A stretch of DNA of 64,000 bases from Glycomyces amatae (lineage in GTDB: Bacteria > Actinomycetota > Actinomycetes > Mycobacteriales > Micromonosporaceae), in NCBI RefSeq assembly GCF_020991375.1, contig NZ_JAJLQZ010000015.1, positions 1 through 64,000 on the forward strand. The letters are read 5' to 3'. Positions 20,640-30,042 of this stretch are shown piece by piece. The translations under genes were made by a program, and so were the position numbers. Below the pieces are notes generated by a model. That model was not told the origin of the DNA. It worked only from the letters and a program-made list of their open reading frames with translations, and made no database searches. Position 1 is the stretch's first letter. Each line of letters opens with the position of its first letter.

Positions 20640-20900
20640 CCCGCCCACCCCACCGTCGCTGCCCGCTCTCACACCGACCCACCCCCACCCGCGCCTCGAG
20701 AACCAGCCTCATCCAAGGGGCACCCCTTCGTCGCCGCCCGCTCTGACCCCGATCTCTGCGAACCGGACAGCCGCCACCCCATCCCGGGCATCCACCCGCC
20801 CTACCGTCGCCGCCCGCTCTGACCCCGACCCCAGCGACCAGACGCCCACCGCTCCACCCCGGTTCAAAGGGCACCCCACCGTCGCCGCCCGCTCTAGGTC
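20640..20900. repeat. Right array of ~75-bp repeats, inverted relative to the left array
   Basis: Four copies sharing CGTCGCCGCCCGCTC (one CGTCGCTGCCCGCTC) with the GTCGC at 20655, 20730, 20806 and 20881: periods 75, 76 and 75. The core is the reverse complement of the left array's GAGCGGGCGGCGACG, and the blocks CACCCCATCCCGGGCA and AAGGGGCACCCCTTCG have counterparts there too. The 585-base gene-free stretch 20399-20983 otherwise shows only the DUF222 promoter side and C-rich low-complexity DNA. Confidence 0.8.
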
Positions 20901-20983
20901 GTGTATCGAAAGTGCTGGTCACCGGCGCGACACGGCCTAAAACGGCATGCGCCCTTCGTCCGGTCGTGCTGGGATCAATCCCT

Positions 20984-21790
20984 ATGGATGATTACTTTCT
21001 CAATGAGGCCGACTTGACGGACAGGATGGAGCGGAATCTGGCGGAACACGCCTGCCATCTGCACCGGAGCATGTCCGGTACGACCGTCACGGAGACCGAT
21101 GACCTCCTGGTCGCAGACAGCGGCCTGGACGACGACACGTTCAACATCGTCGCAGCGGCCCGCTTCACCGCCAGCGACGCCGCGGCCCGTATCTCCGAGA
21201 CTGTCAGGTCGCTGGCCGGCACCGGCCGCGGCTTTTCCTGGTGGGTGGGACCTGCCTCGACCCCGACAGACCTCACCACCCGCCTGACCGCGGCCGGTCT
21301 GCCGGTGTCCGAGAGTGAGACGGCGATGTGGGCCGAGCTGGACGATACCCTGCCGGTTCCCTCTGTCTCGGGTCTGGACATCCGAACGGTGACCACGCCC
21401 GAGCAGCTCGCCGACTACGCCACGGTCCTCGCCGCGAACTGGAATCCACCCGCCGAAACCGTCCGTGGCTTCTTCGCCCGGGCTGCTTCCCAGGCGCTGA
21501 CCGCGACCTGCCCGGCCCGGTACCTGGTGGGTTATGTGGAGAACCGTCCGGTCTGCTCCGCCGAGGTGTTCCACCACGCGGGAGTCGTCGGCGTCTACAA
21601 CATCTCCACCCTGGCCGCCCACCGCCGGCGCGGCTACGGCAGAGCCATCACGCTCGCGGCCCTTCACGCTGCCCGCGAGCGAGACCATGGCATCGCGGTC
21701 CTGCAGGCATCGGCCGACGGCGAGCCTGTGTACCGCCGCCTGGGGTTCCGTGCCTGCGGCCAGTTCGTCGAACACGCCATCGACGCCTGA
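20984..21790 (+). CDS. GNAT-family N-acetyltransferase
   Basis: 268 residues from ATG 20984. The C-terminal half is a GNAT domain: [17 protein letters not shown], the acetyl-CoA pyrophosphate loop RRRGYGRA near 215-222, and [18 protein letters not shown] at the end. The N-terminal 120 residues resemble the diverged first half of tandem-GNAT proteins. The substrate is unknown. No good ribosome site precedes the ATG, and an earlier in-frame start at 20912 would begin inside the last repeat spacer. It lies in the accessory islet between the repeat array and the qcrB terminator. Confidence 0.8.
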   Translation: MDDYFLNEADLTDRMERNLAEHACHLHRSMSGTTVTETDDLLVADSGLDDDTFNIVAAARFTASDAAARISETVRSLAGTGRGFSWWVGPASTPTDLTTRLTAAGLPVSESETAMWAELDDTLPVPSVSGLDIRTVTTPEQLADYATVLAANWNPPAETVRGFFARAASQALTATCPARYLVGYVENRPVCSAEVFHHAGVVGVYNISTLAAHRRRGYGRAITLAALHAARERDHGIAVLQASADGEPVYRRLGFRACGQFVEHAIDA

Positions 21791-21986
21791 ACCTCCACAG
21801 CTCCGCGAACATCCGTTCGTCGCCCCTGATTGAGCTGGTCACAGCCATTCATTGATAGCCGCTACGAGGCCGCTGTCCTCGTAGCGGCCCGCGAGCTCGT
21901 CGTATCTCGTGGCCACGGCCCGGTTCCTTTTGAGGCGGTCGATGCCGCACTCGCCCCGCGGGCCCGACCGCAGCCCCAACGCGCAA

Positions 21987-22020
21987 AGGAAGGGCCCCGC
22001 CTCCCGGCGGGGCCCTTCCT
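21987..22020 (-). terminator. Terminator of the ctaE-qcrCAB cluster
   Basis: Perfect 15-bp stem AGGAAGGGCCCCGCC with a 4-base loop. On the minus strand it follows qcrB by 7 bases and ends in TTTGCG. Confidence 0.85.
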
Positions 22021-22027
22021 CATGTCG

Positions 22028-23614
22028 CTACTTGCGGCCGGACTCGATCTCGTCGCGGCGCTCGGCGCCGCCGTTCTCGGCCGGCTCCTCGATCGACTTG
22101 AAGAAGCCCTTGTCCGTGGGCTCCAGGGCCCCGACGCGGTTCATCTTCTTCGGGACCACCCAGCCGCTGTACTCCAGCTCGGTGTGGCCGTGCTCGTCCG
22201 GCTCGGCCAGCGGCTGGTGCACCTCGTAGAAGCGGCCGTTCGGGTCGCGCATCAGGATGCCCGTCTCCAGGCCGTGCGCGAGCACCTCGCGGTCGTGCTG
22301 CTGGAGGCCCAGGCAGATCCGGTACGTCACGTAGTACGCGATGATCGGCAGGACCACGATGCCGATGCGGCCGGCCCACGTCATCGCGTTCAGGCTGATG
22401 TGGAACGCCTGCGCGAACACGTCGTTGCCGCCAGAGATGACGCCGATGATCCAGAAGACCACGACCATGACGCCCAGGCTGGTGCGGGCCGGGGTGTCGC
22501 GCGGGCGCTGGAGCAGGTTGTGGTGCCCGCGGTCCTTGGTGAACCGCCGCTCCAGCGCCGGGTACACCAGCGGCAGCAGCACCGACAGGCCCATGCCCGC
22601 GATCGCCGGCCAGAACACCGCCGGGAGCGTGAAGTACGGCGGTATCCGCAGCTCCCACGCCGGGAACAGGCGGATGAGGCCGTCCAGGTACATGACGTAG
22701 AAGTCGGGCTGCGAGGCCGAGGACACGACCGAGACCTCGTACGGGCCGAACAGCCAGATCGGGTTGATCTGGAACAGCCCCGCCATCGCGCCGATGACGC
22801 CCCAGATGAACAGCATGAAGCCGACCTGCTTCATGACGTAGTTCGGGAACATCCGGAAGCCGACCACGTTGTGCTCGGTGCGCCCCGGGCCGGGCCACTG
22901 GGTGTGCTTCTGCGCGAACACGAGTCCGACGTGGACGGTGATGAGCGCCAACAGGATCAGCGGGAAGATGAAGACGTGGATGATGTAGATCATCGAGATG
23001 ACGCTGGTACCGGGGAACTGGCCGCCGAACAGCGCCGCCGAGGCCCAGGGGCCGATGAACGGCACCGACTGGGTCATGCCCTCCATGATGCGCAGACCCG
23101 TGCCGGACAGGCCGTCGTCGGGCAGCGAGTAGCCGAAGAAGCCCTCGAAGAAGCCGACCCAGAACAGCAGGATGCCGATCATCCAGTTCGTCTCGCGCGG
23201 CGCGCGGAACGCGCCGGTGAAGAAGATCCGGAGCATGTGCACCAGGATCGACGCCATGAACAGCAGCGTCGCCCAGTGGTGCATCTGGCGCATGAACAGG
23301 CCGCCGCGCACCTCGAAGGAGATGTCGAGCGCGGACTCGTAGGCCTTGGTCATCTCGATGCCCTGGAGCGGCACGTACGCGCCCTCGTAGGTCACGTGGG
23401 CCATGGAGGGCTCGAAGAACAACGCCAGGAACGTGCCCGAGAGCAGCAGCAGGATGAACGAGAACAGCGCGATCTCGCCCAGGAGGAAGGACCAGTGGTC
23501 CGGGAAGACCTTGTTGAGCAGGACCCGGGCCGGGCCGGCGAGCTTGAAGCGGTCGTCGAGCTCACCGCCGGCCTTGGTCAGCAGGCTGTCGCTCGAGCCT
23601 TTGCGGCGTTTCAC
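22028..23614 (-). CDS. qcrB: Cytochrome bc1 complex cytochrome b subunit
   Basis: Membrane-embedded quinol-oxidising subunit of the actinobacterial bcc-aa3 supercomplex. 528 residues with the eight-helix cytochrome b core; heme-ligand histidines are visible in RQMHHWATLLF and ILVHMLRIFF and in the later HVFIFPLILLALITVH helix. The ~120-residue C-terminal extension after the last helices is typical of actinobacterial QcrB. The ATG overlaps the qcrA stop by 4 bases. Confidence 0.96.
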   Translation of the reverse strand: MKRRKGSSDSLLTKAGGELDDRFKLAGPARVLLNKVFPDHWSFLLGEIALFSFILLLLSGTFLALFFEPSMAHVTYEGAYVPLQGIEMTKAYESALDISFEVRGGLFMRQMHHWATLLFMASILVHMLRIFFTGAFRAPRETNWMIGILLFWVGFFEGFFGYSLPDDGLSGTGLRIMEGMTQSVPFIGPWASAALFGGQFPGTSVISMIYIIHVFIFPLILLALITVHVGLVFAQKHTQWPGPGRTEHNVVGFRMFPNYVMKQVGFMLFIWGVIGAMAGLFQINPIWLFGPYEVSVVSSASQPDFYVMYLDGLIRLFPAWELRIPPYFTLPAVFWPAIAGMGLSVLLPLVYPALERRFTKDRGHHNLLQRPRDTPARTSLGVMVVVFWIIGVISGGNDVFAQAFHISLNAMTWAGRIGIVVLPIIAYYVTYRICLGLQQHDREVLAHGLETGILMRDPNGRFYEVHQPLAEPDEHGHTELEYSGWVVPKKMNRVGALEPTDKGFFKSIEEPAENGGAERRDEIESGRK

Positions 23615-24732
23615 TTCTCATCCTCCTCGGGGAGGGACGGGCGGTTCCAGAACGCCGGGCCCGGGGGCACCAGGAAGTCCGACGTGGCGATGAAGTAGCC
23701 CTCGTCGTCGACGTCGATCGGCAGCATCGGCAGGTGCCGGGTGGCCGGGCCGAAGACCGGGGCGGCGTTGTCCACCACGTTGAACTGGGACTGGTGGCAC
23801 GGGCACAGCAGCCGCTGGGTCTGCTGCTCGTACAGGCTCGCCGGGCAGCCGACGTGGGTGCAGATCTTCGAGTACGCGACGAAGTTGCCCCACAGGGCGT
23901 CGACGTCCTGGTACATCGGGTACAGGTTCTCGCGCAGGATCTCCGCGTCGGTCTCCCGCAGGCGGATGAGCAGGACCGGCGCGGTCGGGAACTCGTTGGT
24001 GGCGCCGTGGTCGATCGCCGGGAAGACGGTGAGCTGCCCGCCGACCGAGACCATGTCCGGGCGCAGCAGGGCGCCGTCCTTCATCATGAGGCGGACCGGC
24101 TCGCCGTCGTTGTACTTCTCGGCGTTCCAGCCGGTGACGGTGAGCATGTCGCCGGGGTCCTTCAGGAGCGCGCCCAGCGGGGCCACGGCGGCCAGGCCGA
24201 GCGGCGCGGCGCCCAGGAGGGCGGCCTTCACCAGGAACGGGCGGCGCTTGAGGCCCATGTCCTCGACGAGGCCGTCGACGGTGGCCTCGGCGATGCGGCG
24301 GTCCTCCTGGGAGGAGCCGCCGTCGTGGCGGTCCTGGACCAGCTCCTCGACCGGGAGGAGCTTCTTGGCCCAGGTGAGCACGCCGACCGCGAACAGCAGC
24401 AGCGAGAGGCCGAGGGTCGCGCCGAGGATCGGCGTGTACCAGGTCTGGGGGTCGCGCCAGGTGGCGGCGCCCTCGTACTCCCAGGGCCACCAGATGTACG
24501 CCACCACGAACAGGGTCGCGAACAGGCCGGAGAACAGGAACAGGCCGCCGACGATGCGCTCCATGCGCTTCTCGGCCTTCGTCCCCGGCTTGGCGAACCG
24601 CGGCTCGTAGTGGATGATCTCGATGTCGTCGCGGCGCAGGCCCTCCTTGTAGACCTCGAACCGGGAGAGCTTCGGGTCGCTCAGGTCGACCGGTTCGGGT
24701 TCGCTGTGGGCACTGTCGTTGTGGGCACTCAC
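23611..24732 (-). CDS. qcrA: Rieske [2Fe-2S] protein of the bc1 complex
   Basis: Transfers electrons from quinol to cytochrome cc. 373 residues with an N-terminal soluble stretch, three membrane helices (actinobacterial type, including FLFSGLFATLFVVAYIWW) and a C-terminal Rieske domain with cluster motifs CTHVGCP (about 290) and CPCHQSQF (about 308). Overlaps both neighbours by 4 bases, so qcrC-qcrA-qcrB are translationally coupled. Confidence 0.96.
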   Translation of the reverse strand: MSAHNDSAHSEPEPVDLSDPKLSRFEVYKEGLRRDDIEIIHYEPRFAKPGTKAEKRMERIVGGLFLFSGLFATLFVVAYIWWPWEYEGAATWRDPQTWYTPILGATLGLSLLLFAVGVLTWAKKLLPVEELVQDRHDGGSSQEDRRIAEATVDGLVEDMGLKRRPFLVKAALLGAAPLGLAAVAPLGALLKDPGDMLTVTGWNAEKYNDGEPVRLMMKDGALLRPDMVSVGGQLTVFPAIDHGATNEFPTAPVLLIRLRETDAEILRENLYPMYQDVDALWGNFVAYSKICTHVGCPASLYEQQTQRLLCPCHQSQFNVVDNAAPVFGPATRHLPMLPIDVDDEGYFIATSDFLVPPGPAFWNRPSLPEEDEK

Positions 24733-25535
24733 GATTTACCTGCAATCCAGAGCGTGGTCAGCAGGAGCGCAGTCATGCCGACCAGGAAGATGGCCAGGCC
24801 TTCGGTGGAAGGACCGAAACGTCCGAGGCTGAACACGCCGCCCGGGTCCCGGTCATCGTTGACGATGTACTGGACATAGGCGATGATGTCGGCCTTCTGC
24901 TCGGGGGTGAGCTCGTTGTCGGCGAAGACCGGCATGTTCTGGGGGCCGGTGAGCATCGCCTGGTACAGCTCCTCGTCCGTGACGCCGCTCAGGGACGGGG
25001 CGTGCGCGCCCGAGGAGAGGGCGCCGCCGCCGCCGGCGAAGCCGTGGCAGGAGGAGCAGTTGACGCGGTAGAGGTCGCCGCCCTCGCTGACGGTCGCGTT
25101 CTCGACGAGCGCCTCGAGGTCGTCGGGGACGGCCGCGCCGCCGCCGAGGTACTCGATGTAGGCGCCGAGCCACTCGGCCTCCTCCTCAGTGAACTGAGGG
25201 TAGGTCTCAGGGGCCTGGGCGCCCTGGTTGGCCAGGGGCATCCGGCCGGTGTTCACCTGGAACTCGACGGACGCCGACCCGACGCCGATGAGGCTCGGTC
25301 CGCGGCCCTCGATGCCCTCGCCGCTGTCGCCGTGGCAGGAGATGCAACTCGTGTCGTAGAGTTCCTGGCCCTTGACGGCGTCGGCGTCGATGGTGTTCTC
25401 GGCGGACTCCTGCGCGTAGAGACCCGGTGAGAACACCGAGTAGAGCCCTCCGACGATGACCAGTGCGCCGGTGAACCTGGCCAGCGCGCCGAGGCGCTTG
25501 CGCCAGCCTCGCCGGCGTTTCGCTGATGCAGCCAC
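24729..25535 (-). CDS. qcrC: Diheme cytochrome c subunit of the bc1 complex
   Basis: 268 residues with an N-terminal signal/anchor helix (LVIVGGLYSVFS), two c-type heme sites CISCH (64-68) and CSSCH (160-164), and a C-terminal membrane anchor. The two hemes carry electrons directly to the aa3 oxidase, since actinobacteria lack soluble cytochrome c. GTG start with AGGTGAGG about 9 bases before. The 179 bases between it and ctaE contain nothing I recognise. Confidence 0.95.
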   Translation of the reverse strand: MAASAKRRRGWRKRLGALARFTGALVIVGGLYSVFSPGLYAQESAENTIDADAVKGQELYDTSCISCHGDSGEGIEGRGPSLIGVGSASVEFQVNTGRMPLANQGAQAPETYPQFTEEEAEWLGAYIEYLGGGAAVPDDLEALVENATVSEGGDLYRVNCSSCHGFAGGGGALSSGAHAPSLSGVTDEELYQAMLTGPQNMPVFADNELTPEQKADIIAYVQYIVNDDRDPGGVFSLGRFGPSTEGLAIFLVGMTALLLTTLWIAGKS

Positions 25536-25714
25536 GGTTGTTGCCTCACCTTTATCTAGCTCTCGAACCGGGTCCGGGCCTGTTCGGTCCGGATCCGACC
25601 GGCCGTCGCGAAGGGCGGCGGCCGTCGCATTTCTCTGTTCTCTGCCTGGGCGCGGGCGCCGAGGCCGTCACTTGCTGCGGGCCGGCGCGGTGTGCCGCGT
25701 CCGGCCGAGACGTG

Positions 25715-26329
25715 TCAGTACTGGGCGATCGGCAGGAAGTAGATCACCGCGAACAGGGCGATCCACACGACGTCGACGAAGTGCCAGTAGTAGGACACGA
25801 CGATGGCCGCGGTGGCCTGGGCGGGGTTGAAGCGCCCCATCGTGGTCCGGATCAGGTAGATGATGAAGGCCACCAGGCCGCCGGTCACGTGCAGGCCGTG
25901 GAACCCGGTGGTCAGGTAGAACATCGTCCAGTAGCCGTCGGAGGCGATCGTGTGCCCCTCGGTGACGAGGTTGCGGTACTCGTTCACCTGGCCGAGCACG
26001 AACACCAGGCCCATGACGAACGTGATCGCGAACCAGCGCCGGAGGGCGTAGACGTCGCCCTTCTCGGCCGCGAACACGCCCAGCTGGCAGGTGATCGAGG
26101 AGGCCACCAGGATCACCGTGAAGACCAGCGCGTAGGGGATCTCGAGGTGGTGGTAGCCCTCCTCGTACATCGACGGCGCGGCGGCCTGGATGGAGAAGTA
26201 CATCGCGAACAGGCCCGCAAAGAACATCAGTTCGCTGCTCAACCACACGATGGTGCCGACACTGACGACGTTGGGCCGGGTCAGTGAGTGGATTCGGCTG
26301 GGGTCGATAGTTACTTCGGCGGCAGTCAC
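25715..26329 (-). CDS. ctaE: Cytochrome c oxidase subunit III
   Basis: 204 residues with five membrane helices; the conserved [15 protein letters not shown] and FHGLHVTGG motifs (with the Glu and His residues of the family) identify it. Start GTG 26329 is preferred: TAATAAT lies just upstream, ending 7 bases before, with no ribosome site, so the gene is probably leaderless. GTG 26335 is the alternative. It precedes qcrCAB on the same strand, the standard actinobacterial order. Divergent from the receiver-like gene. Confidence 0.93.
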   Translation of the reverse strand: MTAAEVTIDPSRIHSLTRPNVVSVGTIVWLSSELMFFAGLFAMYFSIQAAAPSMYEEGYHHLEIPYALVFTVILVASSITCQLGVFAAEKGDVYALRRWFAITFVMGLVFVLGQVNEYRNLVTEGHTIASDGYWTMFYLTTGFHGLHVTGGLVAFIIYLIRTTMGRFNPAQATAAIVVSYYWHFVDVVWIALFAVIYFLPIAQY

Positions 26330-26527
26330 GGGCACATTATTACGGTCCGGCGGGCCCGAGCTGCGCATGGGGTGTGTTTTTCGCGCGTGTCGTCCGGCGG
26401 TAGGCTCTCAGCCTTCTCACATCATGTGCCCAGGTCATTCGCGGTTCGCCTACTGTAGGCGGTGCCGCGGAGGGAAGTGGCCGCGCCGGTCTTCCCATTT
26501 CGGTGTGGCCAGATTAATATGCGAAGC

Positions 26528-26953
26528 GTGAGTATCTCAACGACCGAGTACGCCGTCCTGCTTTACAGTCATCGACCCGCCGTCATCGAACAGATGCGCT
26601 CGGCCATCGGCGAGGAGCCGGCCGAGGGGATCAAGATCGAGTACGCGGTCGCCGGAGCCTACGACGAGGCGGTCGGCCTCATCGACAAGTACGAGGTCGA
26701 CCTCGTGCTGCTCGACGGGGAGGCCCAGCCCGCGGGCGGGCTCGGGATCGCCCGGCAGCTCCGGGACGAGTTCGACGAGCCGCCGACGCTGGCGGTCGTG
26801 GTGGCCCGGGCCGCCGACCGGTGGCTGGCGGCGTGGTCGCGGGCCGACGCGGTCCTGACCCACCCCCTCAACCCCGTCACGACCGGCCAGACGGTAGTAG
26901 ACTTGCTGGTCAATCGTGCCGAAGGCACGGCGCCGGCGCAGCGCGCCGCCTGA
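26528..26953 (+). CDS. Atypical response-regulator receiver-like protein
   Basis: 141 residues, a single receiver-like fold with no output domain. The phosphorylation-site Asp is kept (VDLVLLDGEAQP), but the N-terminal acidic pair is replaced by LLYSHR and the Lys-Pro switch by LTHPLNP, so ordinary phosphorylation looks doubtful. GTG 26528 is 7 bases after TAATAT and has no ribosome site (leaderless); an ATG at 26519 lies inside the -10. It sits between ctaE and trpD. Its partner and role are unknown. Confidence 0.75.
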   Translation: MSISTTEYAVLLYSHRPAVIEQMRSAIGEEPAEGIKIEYAVAGAYDEAVGLIDKYEVDLVLLDGEAQPAGGLGIARQLRDEFDEPPTLAVVVARAADRWLAAWSRADAVLTHPLNPVTTGQTVVDLLVNRAEGTAPAQRAA

Positions 26954-26974
26954 CCTCCCTCGACTGGAGTCCTC

Positions 26975-28036
26975 ATGTCTACTGCCACCTGGCCTGACGT
27001 CCTCGCGCGGCTCTCGAGCGGCGACCACCTCGACGAGGCCAGCGCGGACTGGGCCATGGCCGAGATCATGGCGGGCAACGCCGATCCGGCCCAGCTGGCG
27101 GCGTTCGCGGTGCTGCTGCGCTCGAAGGGCGAGACGGCCGAGGAGATCGGGGCGATCGCGGGGCGGATGCTCGCCGAGACGACCCGCCTGGACCTGTCGG
27201 ACCTGGGCGTGGCGGTCGACATCGTCGGCACCGGCGGCGACGGCTCGAACTCGGTGAACATCTCGACGATGGCGGCGATCGTGGTCGCGTCGGCGGGGGT
27301 CCCGGTCATCAAGCACGGCAACCGCTCGGCGTCGTCCTCGGTCGGCTCGGCCGACCTGCTGGAGGCGCTGGGCGTGGACCTGGAGGCCACGGCCGAGCGG
27401 GTCGAGGCCTCGGTGCGCGAGATCGGCATCGGGTTCTGCTTCGCGAAGACGTTCCACCCCGGGATGCGCCACGCGGGCCCGATCCGCTCGGCGCTGGGCA
27501 TTCCGACGGTGTTCAACCTGCTGGGGCCGCTGACGAACCCGGGCCAGCCGCAGGCGGGCCTGATCGGCTGCGCGGACCCGGTGAAGGCGCCGCTCATGGC
27601 GCAGGTGTTCGCGGCGCGCGGCGCCTCGGTGTTCGTGGTCCGCGGCGACGACGGCCTGGACGAGATCTCGACGTCGGACACGACTTCGGAGTGGATCGCC
27701 TCGGGCGGCCGGGTCTCGCAGGGCTCGATCGACGTCAAGGAGTTCGGGCTGCGGAACGCGGGTCCGGAGGCGCTTCGCGGCGGGGACATCGAGTTCAACA
27801 CGGCCGCGGCGCGGAAGGTGTTCGCGGGCGAGGCCGGGCCGGTGCGCGACGCGGTGCTCATCAACGCGGCGGCCGCGATGGCCTCGCGCCAGGGGCTGAT
27901 GGACGCCGTGGACCTGCACGACGTGAAGGTGCGCCGGGGCCTGCTGGGCGCGAACCTGGAGCTGGCCGCGAAGGCGATCGACGAGGGGAAGGCGGCCGCG
28001 CTCGTGGAGCGCTGGGCCGCGTTCAGCCGCGACTAG
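26975..28036 (+). CDS. trpD: Anthranilate phosphoribosyltransferase
   Basis: Second step of tryptophan synthesis, transferring phosphoribose to anthranilate. 353 residues, with the PRPP loop GTGGDGSNSVNIS (85-97), KHGNRSASS and the FCFAKTFHPGMRHAGPIRSALG stretch split around the substrate site. The gene stands away from other trp genes, as is usual in actinobacteria, 21 bases after the receiver-like gene and probably in the same transcript. Confidence 0.95.
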   Translation: MSTATWPDVLARLSSGDHLDEASADWAMAEIMAGNADPAQLAAFAVLLRSKGETAEEIGAIAGRMLAETTRLDLSDLGVAVDIVGTGGDGSNSVNISTMAAIVVASAGVPVIKHGNRSASSSVGSADLLEALGVDLEATAERVEASVREIGIGFCFAKTFHPGMRHAGPIRSALGIPTVFNLLGPLTNPGQPQAGLIGCADPVKAPLMAQVFAARGASVFVVRGDDGLDEISTSDTTSEWIASGGRVSQGSIDVKEFGLRNAGPEALRGGDIEFNTAAARKVFAGEAGPVRDAVLINAAAAMASRQGLMDAVDLHDVKVRRGLLGANLELAAKAIDEGKAAALVERWAAFSRD

Positions 28037-28043
28037 AAGTGCG

Positions 28044-28082
28044 GTGAAGGGGCGGGACGCGCGATGCGTCCCGCCCCTTCAC
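28044..28082. terminator. Terminator after trpD
   Basis: Perfect 17-bp stem GTGAAGGGGCGGGACGC with a GCGAT loop. A second hairpin (GAACCCGG / CCGGGTTC, 28102-28121) lies nearer the convergent gene. Confidence 0.8.
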
Positions 28083-28141
28083 TCGTATTACCGGCGGCGC
28101 CGAACCCGGCCGTCCGGGTTCGTCCCGCCCCTGCGTCCGCG

Positions 28142-28924
28142 TTACCGGTACTTCTTCAGCTCGTCCTCGGAGGCGAGCGGCGCGGGCGCCGACTTCGGGA
28201 GCTCGGTGCGGATGAGGACGCAGCCGCACTCCTCGCAGCGCAGGACCTCGTCGATCGGGGCGGCCTTGATCGGGATCATGTCGGCCGGGGACTTCTCGAT
28301 GCGGCACGAGCCGCAGCGGCGGCCGACGAGCTCGGCGGCGGCGATCAGCTGGCGGGCGTGGATGCGCTCGTAGAGCTCCACGAGCCGGTCGGGGATGTTG
28401 ATGGCGAGGGCCTCGCGGGTGGAGGTCGCCTCGGCGGTCTCGGCGTCGATCTCCCCCGTCTGGCGGCCGCGGTCGGCCTCGGCGTCGGCCAGGACGGTCC
28501 GGGCCTCCTCGACCTGGCGGCGCACGTCGCCCAGCTCCGCGTCGAGGCCTTCGCGGCGCTCCATGAGCTCGAGCTCGTCGTCCTCGAGGGTGCGCTGGCG
28601 GCGCGCCAGGGACTCCAGTTCGCTCTGGAGCCCTTCGAGCTCCTTCGCGGTGGCCGCGCCCGAGCCCATGCGGGCGCGGTCGGCGTCGGCGCGCTTGGTG
28701 ACGAGCTCGACCTCGCGCTCGACGCGTTCGATGTCGCGGTCGAGGTCGGCGAGGTCGCCGGTGAGGTTCGCGGCCTTGTCGTTCAGGGCCCGCGCGCGCT
28801 GCTGGGCGGTCGCGAAGGCCGGGTCGGCCTCGAGCTTGCGGCGGCGCTGCTCCAGCTGGGCGAGCTGGGTGTCCACCGCCTGGAGCTCGAGCAGTCGGCG
28901 CTGATCGAAGAGGTCGGCCTTCAA
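28142..28924 (-). CDS. Coiled-coil protein with C4-type zinc ribbon
   Basis: 260 residues. Residues 1-190 are an almost unbroken Glu/Arg/Leu coiled coil; a C-terminal zinc ribbon has CGSC and CEEC pairs. Widespread in actinobacteria, usually directly after the Nif3-like gene as here (1-base gap). It may bind nucleic acid or act as a scaffold; no activity is established. Confidence 0.85.
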   Translation of the reverse strand: MKADLFDQRRLLELQAVDTQLAQLEQRRRKLEADPAFATAQQRARALNDKAANLTGDLADLDRDIERVEREVELVTKRADADRARMGSGAATAKELEGLQSELESLARRQRTLEDDELELMERREGLDAELGDVRRQVEEARTVLADAEADRGRQTGEIDAETAEATSTREALAINIPDRLVELYERIHARQLIAAAELVGRRCGSCRIEKSPADMIPIKAAPIDEVLRCEECGCVLIRTELPKSAPAPLASEDELKKYR

Positions 28925-28925
28925 C

Positions 28926-29750
28926 TCAGTTCACCCCGGATTTCTGGTGGAGGGTCCACGGATCGGTGTCGAGGTCGGAGACGAGGACGTCGTCGACCAG
29001 ACGGGACAGTTGCTCTGCAACAGTATCGAGCCAGGGCCGCTCGGTCGCCCAGTGGGCGGCGTCGATGAGGGCCGGGCCGCTCCGGGAGAGGTGCTCGGAG
29101 GCGGGGTGGTGGCGGAGGTCGGCGGTGAGGTAGGCGTCGGCACCCGCCGCGGCGGCGTCGGCGAGGTAGGAGTCCCCGGCGCCGCCGCAGACGGCGACGG
29201 TGCCGACGAGGCGGTCGGGGTCCCCGGCGGCGCGGAGGCCGCCCGCCGTGGGCGGGAGGGCCGCGGCGGCCCGTTCGAGGAGTTCGGCGAGGCCGAGGGG
29301 GTCGGGCAGGCGGCCGACGCGGCCGATGCCGCGGCCGGTGCCCTCGTGCTCGGGGCCGTCGAGGGGGCGCAGCGGGCGCAGGTCGACCAGGCCGAGGCGG
29401 TCGGCGAGCGCGTCGGAGACGCCGGGGGCGGCGACGTCGGCGTTGGTGTGGGCGACGTGGAGGCCCATGCCGGACTCGATGAGGGTGTGGACGAGGTCGC
29501 CCTTGTAGTCGGCGGCGGGGTCGAGGCTGGAGACGCCGCGCAGGAGGAGGGGGTGGTGGGCGACGATGAGGTCGCAGTCGGCCTCGATCGCCTCGATGAC
29601 CGTGGCGGGGACGACGTCGACGACGCAGAGGACCTTGCGGACCGAGTTGCCGCCGCGGCCGCAGACGAGTCCGACGCGGTCCCACGCCTCGGCCCAGCGG
29701 CGCGGGTACAGGTCGTCGAGTGCCGCGGTGATCTCGCTGAGCGTGCGCAT
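28926..29750 (-). CDS. Nif3-like dinuclear metal centre protein
   Basis: 274 residues. Metal-binding histidines appear in VAHHPLLL, in HTNADVA and in the C-terminal AHWATERPW, as in Nif3/YqfO proteins (formerly called GTP cyclohydrolase I type 2). The biochemical role is not settled. It is first in a two-gene unit with the zinc-ribbon protein. Confidence 0.88.
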   Translation of the reverse strand: MRTLSEITAALDDLYPRRWAEAWDRVGLVCGRGGNSVRKVLCVVDVVPATVIEAIEADCDLIVAHHPLLLRGVSSLDPAADYKGDLVHTLIESGMGLHVAHTNADVAAPGVSDALADRLGLVDLRPLRPLDGPEHEGTGRGIGRVGRLPDPLGLAELLERAAAALPPTAGGLRAAGDPDRLVGTVAVCGGAGDSYLADAAAAGADAYLTADLRHHPASEHLSRSGPALIDAAHWATERPWLDTVAEQLSRLVDDVLVSDLDTDPWTLHQKSGVN

Positions 29751-29974
29751 GCCCTGAGACTAGCGAGGGCGGGTGGCGGGCGGAACCCGGAGTGGCGGCG
29801 GGTCCCCCCGCGCCGGCGGGGCGCGGGGACGCTCGTTCGGGTGAATTCGGGCCCTGAGAGCGGTTTCAGGGCCGATTCCCGTCGGACCCGGGCGGAACGA
29901 TCGAACGGCGCGACAGTACTTTCCCCTCTCGTGGTGGGCGGGGGCTCGTGGATGGCCGCTTCAGCGGAGAAGGA

Positions 29975-30010
29975 TGTGCCCGGAGCGCGAGCAGCTTGGC
30001 TCCGGGCACA
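29975..30010 (-). terminator. Hairpin after the XRE regulator
   Basis: Perfect 12-bp stem TGTGCCCGGAGC with a 12-base loop, 32 bases downstream of the XRE gene stop. The 292-base spacer 29751-30042 otherwise shows nothing. Confidence 0.55.
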
Positions 30011-30042
30011 GCGTGCACCGTTCCCGGTGCGGTCGGCGGCCG

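Noticed and set aside
20513-20746. 77-codon open frame between the DUF222 gene and the GNAT gene
   Set aside because: It is made of Pro/Arg/Thr low complexity and ends inside a tandem repeat; no ribosome site or family signal.
18225-20900. CRISPR array or integron cassette array for the ~75-bp repeats
   Set aside because: Units are contiguous and diverged with no unique spacers of fixed size, no cas genes or integrase nearby, and no attC-type paired core sites that I could see.
28102-28121. Independent small RNA gene from the hairpin between trpD and the zinc-ribbon gene
   Set aside because: Position and shape fit a terminator for the minus-strand gene; no promoter is visible.
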